NCBI RefSeq assembly: GCF_001548475.1
Contig: NZ_LRUJ01000009.1
Coordinates: 62,001-126,000 of the forward strand
DNA from: Bordetella hinzii LMG 13501
Lineage (GTDB): Bacteria > Pseudomonadota > Gammaproteobacteria > Burkholderiales > Burkholderiaceae_B
DNA: 64,000 bases
Direction: 5' to 3'
The position numbers and the translations under genes are program-made. The notes beneath the pieces are model-generated. The model saw nothing but the letters and a program-made list of their open reading frames with translations, was not told where the DNA came from and made no database searches. Every line of letters begins with the position of its first letter. Position 1 is the first letter of the stretch. Positions 1-9,542 of this stretch are shown in pieces.

Positions 1-1
1 G

Positions 2-3000
2 ATGACCCCCGGCCTGGTGTCGGCGCAGCGCCTGGCCCTGGGCTTCGGACAGCTGCGCCTGGCCGCGGAGCAAGACATCTTCTTCGGCGGCAAGGGCGGT
101 TTGTCGGTCTACGAGGCGCAGGAAGGCTATGTGACCGGCGAGGGCTGGCGCTACCGTGGCGGTGATCTGCTGCTGCGGGCGCCCTTGGTGCATGGCGGCG
201 AGGGCGCATCGCTCGCCGTGCGCGCCGGCGGCGACCTGACCCTGGCGGGCAGCGCCGCCGGCACGGCCCGGGCCTCGACGCTGGGCGCCAGCCTCACGCT
301 GGCGGCGCGCCAGCTGCGCATCGATACCGCGGTGGCGCTGCCTTCGGGCCGCCTGGTGCTCGATGCCGAGAACGCCATCGTGCTCGATAGCGGGGCGCGC
401 ATCGATATGGCCGGCCGGGCCGTCTCCTTGCTCGACCAGACTCGCTACAGCTGGGGCGGCGATGTCGAGATGCAGAGCCGCAAGGGCGATGTCGACATGG
501 CGCGGGATGCCGTGCTGGACCTGTCGGCACGGCACAACCGCGCCGGCACGCTGAAGGTCACCGCAATCGGCGAACAGGCAGGCGCCGTCAACCTCGCCGG
601 CAGCATCCTGGGCGGCGCGACGGGCGTCTATGACGCGGGCGGGACTGTCGTGCCTTACGACGCGGCGCAGCTGTCGCTGCGGGCGCAGACGGTGGCCGAC
701 TTCAGCGGCCTGAACCAGCGGCTGAACGCGGGAGGCGTGACGGGCGCCAGGCGCTTTCATATCCAGCAGGGCGACATCGTGGTGGGCGACGAAGTGCGCG
801 CGCGCCAGGTCGAGCTGGTAGCCGATGGCGGCAGCATCATCGTCAACGGCCGCATCGACGCCAGCGGCGCCCAGGTCGGCAGCATCCGCCTGGCCGCGCA
901 GCGCGATCTGGTGATCCATGGCACGCTGGATGCCCACGGCGCGCTGCTGCGGCGCGACAGCTATGGCCAAGTCATCGACAGCCCCAACCGCGCCGTCATC
1001 GAACTGACCGCGCGCCAGGGCAACCTGGAGCTGGGGCCGGCCAGCCGCATGGATCTGCGCGCGGGGACCGAAGAGGGCGCGCGGCATGACGGCCGCGCGC
1101 GCGGCACGGTGGATCTCAATGTGCGCCGCCTGGGCGGCGGCGACGGGCAGGGCGCCTTGCCGGGCTCGGGCGACGGCGCCGGCGATATCGCGCTGCGGGT
1201 GCAGGGCGCGCCGGCCATCGACGGCGCCCGCCTGGTGGCGGTCAACGCCTTCCGCCGCTATGACGATGCGCCGCTGGCCACGGTGCCCGATACCGACAAC
1301 AAGCGGCCGCAGCTCATCACCCAGAAATACCTCGACGACATCGACGTGCAAAGCTCGGCCTTCATGGACAAGGCGCTGGCCAATCCGGCCGTGCAGGCGC
1401 GCTTGCAGGCCTTGGGCGGCGCGCGCCTGCGTCCCGGCGTGGAGATCGTCAGCGCCACCCCCGATGGCAATCTGGTCGTCAGCGAAGACCTCGACCTGTC
1501 GGGCTACCGCTATGGGCCGCAGGCCAATCGCGATGTGCCGGCCCTGCGCGGCTTTGGCGAGCCGGGCGTGCTGTGGCTGCGCGCCGGCGGCAACCTGAGC
1601 ATCTACGGCAGCATCAACGATGGCTTCGCGCCGCCGCCGGACAGCCCTGATGACCGGGGCTGGGTGCTGACGGAGGGGCGCTATAACCCGAGCACCGGCA
1701 TGCTGCCTTTCGGCGGCGATATCGTGGTGCCCGTCGAGGGCGTGACGCTGGAGGCCGGCAGCCGCTTCCCCGCCGGCGCCAAGCTGAACTACGACATCAT
1801 GGTGGGCGCGGTGACGCTGCCGGCCGGCACGGAGCTGCCGGTCGCGGTGACGCTGGCCGCGCCGCATACGCTGCCGGCCGGCCTGGTGCTCACTGGCGAC
1901 ATCACGCTGACCGACGGCACGGTCCTGCGCGCCGGCACCGTGTTGTCGGAATCGCTATCGCTGGGCGCGGGCACCCGGCTGGGCGCCGGCACCCGCGTGC
2001 GCGCGGATCTGCGGGCGCAAGCCATGACATGGCCCAAGGGCGTCGCCCTGCCCGCGGAGATGACGCTCGCCGAAGCGGTGACGCTCAAGCGCGGCGCGCT
2101 CATCCCCTCGCTCACCCATGTGGTGCTGGCCGGTCATCAGCCGGTGGACCTGCGTCCGGTGCGCGCCGACGGCACGCAGGGCCGCAACTGGGCGCTGGCG
2201 CCCATGCTGGCCGAGGGCGCCAGCGCCTGGACCCTGACGGCGGTGGCCGGCGCGCAGACGGAGTCGGCCGATGTGCAGGCGCGCAACACCGAGCGGCGCG
2301 GCGACCTGCTCCTGGCCGACGCCCACCTGGGCTTGCTCAGCATCGGCACGCGCACCACACAGACCGTCTTCACCGGCGAGATGCTCTTCACCCGCGAGGG
2401 GTCGATCTACTGGTGGGGCGATGAAAGCTGGGCGGGACGGCCGGCCAAGGAGCTGGGCGAGCTGTACGGCATCTCGGTCGAAGAGTTATGCAGCGCGGTC
2501 AGCCTGTGCGAGACCGCGCCGCGCACGCTGACCAAGGAAGGGTCGATCTATTGGTGGGGCGACGAGAGCTGGACCGGGCGTCCGGCCACGGAGCTGAGCG
2601 AGCAGTATGGCCTGTCGGTGGACGAACTCTGCGCCGTGGCCGGGCTCTGCGCCGGCGGCGGCACCACCGAGACCATCGTGACCGAGAGCTATCGCTACCA
2701 GGACAATTCCACGCCGCTGTTCAGCGTGCTGCGCACCGGCACCGGCGATCTATCGCTGCTGGCCGGACGCGACGTCGGCATGCATTCCCTCTATGGCGTC
2801 TATACGGCGGGCACGCCCTCGCGCCTGAGCGGCGTGGACAATGCGCCCTTCGAGCAGGCGCGCGGCGCCGGCCCCGACGGGGTGCTTGGCATCATCCAGG
2901 GCGATCACCGTTATGACGACGCGCTGTCGGTCTATCGGGCCTGGTATCCGGAGGCCGGCGGCAATCTGCGCGTGGACGCGGGCCGTGACCTCTATGGCGA

Positions 3001-5875
3001 CTCGATGGGTTCGCGGGCGCAGAACGGCGTGGCCTATCCGGGTCAGGATGCCTCGCGCCATGCGAGCGCGGCGGTCAGCCAATGGCTCTGGCGCCAGGGC
3101 AGCGGCGATACGGCGGGCATCGATCCCATCGCCGCGAGCTGGTGGATCAACTTCGGGACCTACACCAGCAGCAGCACCACACCGGGCGAGCAGCCGCGCC
3201 TGATCGGCTTCACCGGCTATGGCACGCTGGGCGGCGGCAATGTGACGCTGTCGGCCGGCCGCCATGCGGGCGTGATCGAGCCGCGCGGCGATTCGCTGTC
3301 CTTCCTCAATGGCGCGGCGGCCCGCTCCCAGGGCATCGTGGCCGCCGTGGCGGCGACCGGCCGCGTGGCCGATGGCCAGCTGTATCTGACCGGCGGCGGC
3401 GATCTGTCCATCCGGGCCGCCGACGGGTTCAATCCGGGCTTGACGGCGACGCAGCAGCGCCAACAGCCGGAGACCTCGGGCCGGGCGAGCTGGGACAACC
3501 TGGATCTGAACGGCGTGCTGGTGAACCTGCGCGGCGCGCTGCATCTGCGGGCCGGCCAGGTGGGCGGCGTGACGAGCAACCGTTCGCCGGCCGCGATGCT
3601 GACGCTGCCCGACGCCTATACCGTGACCGGCGGCACGGCCATGGGCGGACCGGTGCTGATGCTGGGCGACTCGACGGCCTGGATAGACAGCCGAGGCGAC
3701 CTGGTGCTGGGCGGCGCGGGGGACCCGGGCCGTGTGCGCAGCGAGCAGACCTCCAACGTCTTCGCGCCCAATGGCGAGCTGCTGGCGACCAATGGCGAAG
3801 GCTGGTTCTCGCTGTGGACGGCCAACTCGGCGATCAATCTGTTTTCCGCCGGCGGGTCGCTGGTGCCCATGCAGGCCGGCACGACCTACGAGCTGGGCAA
3901 CAACCTGGCCCAGGAAGGCACGCACTTCGGCGGCAGCCTGGATATGGGGCTCTATAGCATGTATCCCGGGACCCTGCGGGCGGTCGCCGCCGGCGGCAAC
4001 ATCGTTCTTGCCCGCCTGCTGCAGGAGTCGCCCCAGTCCCGGGTATTGATGCTCGCGCCGTCGCCCACCGGGCAACTGGAGCTGCTGGCGCAATATTCCC
4101 TGCTCGGCGGGCCCGGCTCGCACGGCGTGGCCCTGTCCGGCGCCAGCCCGGGCGTGGCCGCCACGCCTTTCCGTCCGGGCTTCGTGGCCTCCGATGGCGC
4201 GAGCAGCTGGGATAACTATTCCCGCGAGGCGCTGACCAATTCGGTCGGCGCGGCCAAGACCTATTTCACCTTCGGTCCCAATACGCCCACCGGCCTGAAC
4301 GACGGCGAGCGCGCGCCCCTGCGCCTGTACGCCGCGCAGGGCGACATCATCAGCGTGAACGCCGGCACGGCGCGCAGTATGGCGAGCTCGGCCGTGACGG
4401 GCCACACGCGGACCATCCAGACCTGGTACGAGGCGGGCTCACCCGTGATCGCGCGCGCCGGCCGCGATATCTACGGCCTGCAGGCGCTGGCCGTGCACCA
4501 GGGCGCGCGGGATTACTCGACGGTCGAGGCGGGCCGGGACGTGATCTACACCGATGTGCGCGTGGGCGGGCCCGGCCTGCTGGCCGTGCAGGCCGGCCGC
4601 CATGTGCGCATGGACGACCAGGCCAGCATCATCAGCCTGGGCGGCCTGGTGCAGGGCGATGCGCGGCAGGGCGCGGACCTGGCGGTGACGGCCGGGGCGG
4701 CGGCGCTGGATATCCAGGCCTTGCGGGCCTATCTGGACGCCTCGCGCCTGGCCGATCCGGCGCGGCCGCTGGCCAGCCAGCCCGAGCAGGTCGCCCATGT
4801 CTATACCGGGGAGCTGGTGCGCTGGCTGGGCGAGCGCCATGGCTACACCGGCGGGGACACGGACGCGCTGGCGGCGTTCGACGCCTTGCCGCGCCATGAG
4901 CAGGACAGCTTTCTGCGCCAGGTCTATTTTGCCGAGCTGCGCGCCAGCGGCCGGGAGTTCAATGATAGCCAGGGCCCGCGCGCCGGCAGCTATGTGCGCG
5001 GCCGCGGCGTCATTGGCCGGGTCACCGGGCCTGGCGGCGAGGGCGACCTGACGCTGTATGGCGGCTCGGGCATCCGCACGCAATTCGGCGGCGCCATCTC
5101 CATCCTGACGCCGGTCGGACGCCAGGTGCTGGGTATCGAGGGGCTGGCGCCGCCGGCGTCGGCGGGCGTGGTCACCCAGGGCGCGGGCGACATCAATCTG
5201 TATGCCCGGGGCAGCGTGCTGCTGGGACAGAGCCGCATCATGACCACGTTCGGCGGCGGCATCCTGGCCTGGTCGGCCGAAGGCGATATCAACGCCGGCC
5301 GCGGGGCCAAGACCACCCTGGTCTATACCCCGCCGCGCCGCGAGTACGACGATGTGGGCAATGTGCGGCTGTCGCCGTCCGCGCCTGCCTCCGGCGCGGG
5401 TATCGCCACGCTGGCGCCGATCGCCGAAGTGCCGCCGGGCGACGTGGACCTGATCGCGCCGCTGGGCACCATCGACGCGGGCGAAGCGGGCATTCGCGTC
5501 TCGGGCAACGTCAACATCGCCGCGCTGCATGTGGTCAATGCCGCCAACATCCAGGTGCAGGGCCAGGCCAAGGGCATCCCCGTCATGGCGGCGGTGAACG
5601 TGGGCGCGCTGTCCAATGCCAGCGCCGCGTCGGCCACGGCGGCCAGCGCCGCCCAGGAGGCCGTGGCGCGCGGCCGCGCAGCCGCCCAGCAGAACCAGGC
5701 CTCGATCTTCAGCGTGCAGATCCTGGGCTTTGGGGAAGGCGGCGCGGCCGCGCCGGCCATGCCCTTGCCCCAGGCGCCCGCCAGCGCCCGTCCTTCCGTC
5801 TATGACCCCAAGGGCATTGTCCAGGTCATCGGCGCGGGGCCGCTGCCGGCCACGCAAGGCGTCCAGCTGCCATAG
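2..5875 (+). CDS. Filamentous haemagglutinin-like TpsA exoprotein, 5' end outside window
   Basis: The open frame gives 1957 residues from the window edge to a TAG stop. It has no signal peptide or TPS secretion domain at its start, so the N-terminus lies upstream and this is a partial gene. The sequence is Gly/Ala/Asp-rich with short repeated strands (GDL, AGRD, GGNL), as in right-handed beta-helix exoproteins. Residues about 1684-1856 match the DUF3739 region found near the C-terminus of haemagglutinin-family proteins (FGGGI, AEGDI and APLGTIDAGEAGI segments). Residues about 578-700 form a ladder of VTLPAGT-like units, and residues 800-885 hold two tandem LysM-like repeats with two Cys each. 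An Ala/Gln-rich tail follows. The partner transporter gene starts 204 bases downstream, so the likely role is a secreted or surface adhesin of a two-partner secretion system. The ligand is unknown. Confidence 0.85.
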   Translation: MTPGLVSAQRLALGFGQLRLAAEQDIFFGGKGGLSVYEAQEGYVTGEGWRYRGGDLLLRAPLVHGGEGASLAVRAGGDLTLAGSAAGTARASTLGASLTLAARQLRIDTAVALPSGRLVLDAENAIVLDSGARIDMAGRAVSLLDQTRYSWGGDVEMQSRKGDVDMARDAVLDLSARHNRAGTLKVTAIGEQAGAVNLAGSILGGATGVYDAGGTVVPYDAAQLSLRAQTVADFSGLNQRLNAGGVTGARRFHIQQGDIVVGDEVRARQVELVADGGSIIVNGRIDASGAQVGSIRLAAQRDLVIHGTLDAHGALLRRDSYGQVIDSPNRAVIELTARQGNLELGPASRMDLRAGTEEGARHDGRARGTVDLNVRRLGGGDGQGALPGSGDGAGDIALRVQGAPAIDGARLVAVNAFRRYDDAPLATVPDTDNKRPQLITQKYLDDIDVQSSAFMDKALANPAVQARLQALGGARLRPGVEIVSATPDGNLVVSEDLDLSGYRYGPQANRDVPALRGFGEPGVLWLRAGGNLSIYGSINDGFAPPPDSPDDRGWVLTEGRYNPSTGMLPFGGDIVVPVEGVTLEAGSRFPAGAKLNYDIMVGAVTLPAGTELPVAVTLAAPHTLPAGLVLTGDITLTDGTVLRAGTVLSESLSLGAGTRLGAGTRVRADLRAQAMTWPKGVALPAEMTLAEAVTLKRGALIPSLTHVVLAGHQPVDLRPVRADGTQGRNWALAPMLAEGASAWTLTAVAGAQTESADVQARNTERRGDLLLADAHLGLLSIGTRTTQTVFTGEMLFTREGSIYWWGDESWAGRPAKELGELYGISVEELCSAVSLCETAPRTLTKEGSIYWWGDESWTGRPATELSEQYGLSVDELCAVAGLCAGGGTTETIVTESYRYQDNSTPLFSVLRTGTGDLSLLAGRDVGMHSLYGVYTAGTPSRLSGVDNAPFEQARGAGPDGVLGIIQGDHRYDDALSVYRAWYPEAGGNLRVDAGRDLYGDSMGSRAQNGVAYPGQDASRHASAAVSQWLWRQGSGDTAGIDPIAASWWINFGTYTSSSTTPGEQPRLIGFTGYGTLGGGNVTLSAGRHAGVIEPRGDSLSFLNGAAARSQGIVAAVAATGRVADGQLYLTGGGDLSIRAADGFNPGLTATQQRQQPETSGRASWDNLDLNGVLVNLRGALHLRAGQVGGVTSNRSPAAMLTLPDAYTVTGGTAMGGPVLMLGDSTAWIDSRGDLVLGGAGDPGRVRSEQTSNVFAPNGELLATNGEGWFSLWTANSAINLFSAGGSLVPMQAGTTYELGNNLAQEGTHFGGSLDMGLYSMYPGTLRAVAAGGNIVLARLLQESPQSRVLMLAPSPTGQLELLAQYSLLGGPGSHGVALSGASPGVAATPFRPGFVASDGASSWDNYSREALTNSVGAAKTYFTFGPNTPTGLNDGERAPLRLYAAQGDIISVNAGTARSMASSAVTGHTRTIQTWYEAGSPVIARAGRDIYGLQALAVHQGARDYSTVEAGRDVIYTDVRVGGPGLLAVQAGRHVRMDDQASIISLGGLVQGDARQGADLAVTAGAAALDIQALRAYLDASRLADPARPLASQPEQVAHVYTGELVRWLGERHGYTGGDTDALAAFDALPRHEQDSFLRQVYFAELRASGREFNDSQGPRAGSYVRGRGVIGRVTGPGGEGDLTLYGGSGIRTQFGGAISILTPVGRQVLGIEGLAPPASAGVVTQGAGDINLYARGSVLLGQSRIMTTFGGGILAWSAEGDINAGRGAKTTLVYTPPRREYDDVGNVRLSPSAPASGAGIATLAPIAEVPPGDVDLIAPLGTIDAGEAGIRVSGNVNIAALHVVNAANIQVQGQAKGIPVMAAVNVGALSNASAASATAASAAQEAVARGRAAAQQNQASIFSVQILGFGEGGAAAPAMPLPQAPASARPSVYDPKGIVQVIGAGPLPATQGVQLP
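2399..2660 (+). repeat. Tandem 47-residue LysM-like repeat inside the TpsA gene
   Basis: Two copies of a 141-base unit start at 2399 and 2540 in frame. Both encode GSIYWWGDESW, then a helix-like stretch and YG(I/L)SV(E/D)ELC. About 28 of 38 residues are identical between copies. The spacing of GD..W, then ELxxxYGxSxxEL resembles LysM glycan-binding modules; that resemblance is my inference. Confidence 0.7.
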
Positions 5876-5897
5876 CGCTCGCGCGCGGCCGGGCCGC

Positions 5898-5932
5898 GGC
5901 GGCCTGCCCCCGGCACCGGGGAGCAGGCCGCC
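5898..5932 (+). terminator. Strong hairpin between tpsA and tpsB, no T-run
   Basis: A perfect 10-base inverted repeat (GGCGGCCTGC at 5898-5907 with its complement at 5923-5932) encloses a second stem (CCCCGG/CCGGGG). No T-tract follows directly, so it may be an attenuating or mRNA-stabilising hairpin that sets the TpsA:TpsB ratio rather than a full terminator. Confidence 0.45.
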
Positions 5933-6079
5933 GCCCTTGGGCGGCCGGCGCGTGTTCACGCCGCTTTTTCTTGAATCTTTTGTGACATCGGACGGTAAGG
6001 CGAGCGCTGCTTCGTCAGATAACTGACAGACATCAACGCCCCGCCCGCGGGGCATTCTCAGAGGACTGAGCGCATTCCT

Positions 6080-7666
6080 ATGCAGCATTTCGACAAGTCC
6101 CGGCCGCGCCTGGCGCTGTGCGCGCTGCTATTGCTGGGCCTGGCTGGCGGCGCGGCGGCGCAAGAGCACGAGGCCCGCAAGGTCAATATCAACGAGTACA
6201 TCGTGCGCGGCAATACCGTGCTCGACGCCATGGCCATCGAGAAGGCGGTCACGCCCTATCTCGGCCCCGGCCGGGGCATGCAGGACATCCAGGCCGCGCG
6301 CGACGCCCTGCAGGCGGTCTATCACGAGCGCGGCTTCCAGTCGGTCTATGTCGACCTGCCCGAACAGCAGGTCACGGGCGGCGTGGTCGTGCTGCAGGTA
6401 TCGGAAACCAAGGTCGGGCGCGTGCGCGTGGTGGGCGCCAAACATTATTCGCCGCTGGCCATCCGCGATGAGGTGCCCGCGCTGAAGGAAGGCGCGGTGC
6501 CGGATTTCACGCAGGCGCAGGCCGAGCTGGCCGCGCTCAACGAGACGCCGGGCCGGCAGGTCATGCCGCTGGTGCGCGAGGGCAGGGTGCCGGGCACCAT
6601 GGATGTGGATCTCAAGGTCGAGGACAGAAGCCCCTGGACGGCCAGCCTGGGGCTGAACAACGACTACAGCGCCGATACCACCAAGCTGCGCGCCACGGCC
6701 ACCCTGGGCTACGACAATCTCTGGCAGCGCGGCCATTCGGTGTCCCTGACCTTCTTCACGGCGCCGCAGGAGATGGACAACGCCAAAGTCTGGTCCGGCT
6801 CCTACAGCGCGCCGCTGGGCGGTCGCTGGTCCTTGCAGGTCGCGGGCTATCGTTCCGACAGCAATGTGGCCACCATCGGCGGCACCAATGTGCTGGGCAA
6901 GGGCTATGCGGTGGGCGCCAGCCTCATCTACACGCTGCCCGGCCAGGGCGCCTGGCACAACAGCCTGAGCCTCGGCCTGGACTACAAGGATTTCGACGAA
7001 GCGCTGCGGTTCGGCAATGACAGCGACGCCGTGCCGATCAAGTATGTGCCGCTTTCGCTGCGCTACAGCGGCTACCGCTATGCCGACGATTCGCAGAGCT
7101 CGCTCGGCCTGACCGTGACCGGCGCGTCACGCAGCTTCTTCGACCTGGGCAGCAATGCCGACCAGTTCGACGCCAAGCGCTATCGCGCCAGCCCCAGCTT
7201 CGCCGTGCTCAAGGGCGACGGCTCGCATCAGCAGAACCTGCCGCGCGACTGGCAGCTGTTCGGCCGCGCGGCCTTCCAGCTGGCTTCGGGCGCCCTGGTC
7301 TCCAACGAACAATTCTCCGCCAGCGGCGCGACCAGCATACGCGGTTACCTGGCCGCCGAGCGCTCGGCCGACGACGGCCTGCTCGCTTCGCTGGAGTTGC
7401 GCACGCCCTCGCTGGCCCGCTGGCTGGGCCCGGCGGTCAACGAATGGCGCTTCTACGCCTTCGCCGAATGGGCCGGGCTGCGCCTGCGCGAGCCCCTGCC
7501 CGAACAGGACGCGCGCTTCGACCTGGCCAGCGTGGGCCTGGGCACCCGCCTGCAGGTGCTGGACTGGCTCTCCGGCAGCCTGGACTGGGGCTATCCCCTG
7601 GTCGATGGCGTGAACACCCGCAAACACGACCCGCGCCTGTATTTCAACGTGCGCGCCAGTTTCTAA
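6080..7666 (+). CDS. TpsB outer-membrane transporter (ShlB/FhaC/HecB family)
   Basis: 528 residues. A signal peptide (about 1-27, ending AAAQ) is followed by POTRA-type periplasmic domains (about 38-190; NINEYIVRGNTVLDA and FQSVYVDLPEQ are typical of POTRA_2) and a 16-strand barrel from about 200 to the terminal Phe. The SIRGY motif at about 418-422 is the conserved L6 loop signature of Omp85/TpsB transporters. Proteins of this family secrete their TpsA partner across the outer membrane without ATP. The gene lies directly behind the haemagglutinin-like gene and only 24 bases before the ExbB-like gene, so it is probably cotranscribed with both. A possible ribosome site (AGAGGA) lies about 15 bases before the ATG. 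Confidence 0.92.
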   Translation: MQHFDKSRPRLALCALLLLGLAGGAAAQEHEARKVNINEYIVRGNTVLDAMAIEKAVTPYLGPGRGMQDIQAARDALQAVYHERGFQSVYVDLPEQQVTGGVVVLQVSETKVGRVRVVGAKHYSPLAIRDEVPALKEGAVPDFTQAQAELAALNETPGRQVMPLVREGRVPGTMDVDLKVEDRSPWTASLGLNNDYSADTTKLRATATLGYDNLWQRGHSVSLTFFTAPQEMDNAKVWSGSYSAPLGGRWSLQVAGYRSDSNVATIGGTNVLGKGYAVGASLIYTLPGQGAWHNSLSLGLDYKDFDEALRFGNDSDAVPIKYVPLSLRYSGYRYADDSQSSLGLTVTGASRSFFDLGSNADQFDAKRYRASPSFAVLKGDGSHQQNLPRDWQLFGRAAFQLASGALVSNEQFSASGATSIRGYLAAERSADDGLLASLELRTPSLARWLGPAVNEWRFYAFAEWAGLRLREPLPEQDARFDLASVGLGTRLQVLDWLSGSLDWGYPLVDGVNTRKHDPRLYFNVRASF

Positions 7667-7690
7667 CCCTCATTCCGGACCTACTCCACC

Positions 7691-9529
7691 ATGCATCGCC
7701 TTTTCTCCTTGCTGCTGGCCCTGCTGGTCAGCGCCCTTCCTGCCGTCGCCCATGCGTGGTGGCAGGCCGACTGGAAGTACCGCAAGCAGATCTCGGTCGA
7801 TACGACCCAGGCCGGCGCGGCCATCAATGAGAACCCGGGCCGCACGCCGCTGCTGGTGCGCCTGCATACGGGCAACTTCAGTTTCGACGGGGTGGCCGAG
7901 AACGGCTCGGACCTGCGCTTCGTGAGCGCCGATGACAAGACGGTGCTCAATCACCAGATCGAGAGCTTTGACCCGCTGCTGGGCATGGCCCTGATCTGGG
8001 TGGACGTGCCGCAGGTCGCCGCCGGCCAGCGCCAGGACCTCTGGATGTACTACGGCAATCCCAAGGCTCCGTCCTCGGCCAATGGGCAATTGAGCTTCGA
8101 TCCCAACTACACCCTGGTCTACCACTTCAATGGCGCGGCCGAGGCTCCGCCGCGCGACAGCACCGCCTACAGCAACCACGCGCAGACGCCGCTGGGCGGC
8201 CTGGTCGACGGCGTGATCGGCCGCGCCGCGCAGTTTGCCGGCGGCGCGCCCCTGATGCTGCCGGCTGCGCCTTCGCTCGCCTTGCCCGCCGCCGGCGCCT
8301 TCTCCTTCAGCGCCTGGATCCGCGCCGACCAGCCCGCCGGCGATCAATTGATCTACGCGCGCCGCGACGCCGGCAATGCGCTTTTGCTGGGCCTGGCCAA
8401 CGGCGTGCCCTTCGTGGACGTCAATGGCCAGCGCAGCGCGCCGGGCCAGCCCCTGGCGCCGGGCGCCTGGCAGCATCTGGCCCTGACGGCTGACGGCTCC
8501 CAGGTGGTGCTCTACGTCAATGGCCGTGCGTCGGCCAGCCTGGCCGTGAGCCTGCCGCCGCTGGCCACGGTCAGCGCCCTCGGCGGCGACGTGCCCGGCC
8601 AGGCCGCCGGCGACACGCCGGCCGCCGAAGCCGCGACGCCCGCGCCGCTGTTCCAGCCCTTTGTCGGCGCCATCGACGAGGTGCGTCTGTCCAAGATCGC
8701 CCGTCCGGCCGCGCTTATCCTGGCCGATGCCACGGCGCAAGGCGCCGAATCGCGCCTGGTCGCCTATGGCCCCGATGAGGAGCAGTCGGGCTTCGGCTTC
8801 GGCGGCCTGGGCTATCTGCTCAATGCCGTGCCGCTGGACGCCTGGATCGTGCTGGCCGTGCTCTTTGTGATGATGGTGCAGTCCTGGATCATCATGATAG
8901 GCAAGAGCCGCCGCGCCAGCCGCATCGAAGCGGGAAATGCCCGCTTTCGCGAGGCTTTCTCGCGCGTGGGCAAGGAGCTGGAAATGCTGGCCGGGGACGA
9001 GCAGGCCGGCCAGCGCCTGGGCGATGCCTCGCTCTGGCGCCTGTACTGCGTGGCCGTCAACGAGCTGCGCGTGCGCCGCGAGCAGGGCGCCGACACCCGC
9101 ACGGTCTCGGCGGCCACCATCGAAGCCATCCGCGTGTCCATGGACGCCGCGCGCACCAAGGAACAGCAGTTGTTGGGCGCGCGCCTGGGCGCGCTGTCCA
9201 ACGCCATCGCCGGCGGTCCCTACATCGGCCTGCTGGGCACGGTGTTGGGCATCATGGTGGTCTTCCTGGGCACGGCCATGGCGGGCGACGTCAATATCAA
9301 CGCCATCGCGCCCGGCATGGCGGCCGCGCTGCTGGCCACGGCCGCCGGCCTGTTCGTCGCCATTCCCGCGCTGTTTGGCTACAACCGCCTGGTCGGCCGC
9401 AACAAGGAAATCAACGCCGACATGCGCGTGTTCGTCGACGAGTTTGTCGCCCGATTGGCCGAAGTGCACGGACAGGCCGATTACCAGGAGCGGGCCCAGC
9501 CGGTCCGCGCCGTGGCGGCCACGGCTTGA
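7691..9529 (+). CDS. DUF2341-LamG-ExbB/TolQ fusion, proton-channel subunit with periplasmic lectin region
   Basis: 612 residues, far longer than a normal ExbB (about 220-240). The order is signal peptide 1-22 (cut after AHA), a DUF2341-like region about 30-130 (WWQADWKYRKQI, NGSDLRFVSADD, WMYYGNP), and a LamG/concanavalin A-like region about 165-300 (FSFSAWIRADQ, ALTADGSQVVLYVNG). A membrane segment at about 378-402 is followed by a cytoplasmic stretch and two segments at about 510-530 and 545-565 with the TolQ/ExbB core (GLLGTVLGIM and LLATAAGLFVAIPA). The N-terminal third should therefore sit in the periplasm. ExbB proteins use the proton gradient with ExbD to drive TonB. The fused lectin-like part suggests recognition of a glycan or envelope partner, which is inference. 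The next gene, exbD, begins 13 bases downstream. Confidence 0.88.
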   Translation: MHRLFSLLLALLVSALPAVAHAWWQADWKYRKQISVDTTQAGAAINENPGRTPLLVRLHTGNFSFDGVAENGSDLRFVSADDKTVLNHQIESFDPLLGMALIWVDVPQVAAGQRQDLWMYYGNPKAPSSANGQLSFDPNYTLVYHFNGAAEAPPRDSTAYSNHAQTPLGGLVDGVIGRAAQFAGGAPLMLPAAPSLALPAAGAFSFSAWIRADQPAGDQLIYARRDAGNALLLGLANGVPFVDVNGQRSAPGQPLAPGAWQHLALTADGSQVVLYVNGRASASLAVSLPPLATVSALGGDVPGQAAGDTPAAEAATPAPLFQPFVGAIDEVRLSKIARPAALILADATAQGAESRLVAYGPDEEQSGFGFGGLGYLLNAVPLDAWIVLAVLFVMMVQSWIIMIGKSRRASRIEAGNARFREAFSRVGKELEMLAGDEQAGQRLGDASLWRLYCVAVNELRVRREQGADTRTVSAATIEAIRVSMDAARTKEQQLLGARLGALSNAIAGGPYIGLLGTVLGIMVVFLGTAMAGDVNINAIAPGMAAALLATAAGLFVAIPALFGYNRLVGRNKEINADMRVFVDEFVARLAEVHGQADYQERAQPVRAVAATA

Positions 9530-9542
9530 AGGGGCAGGCGCA

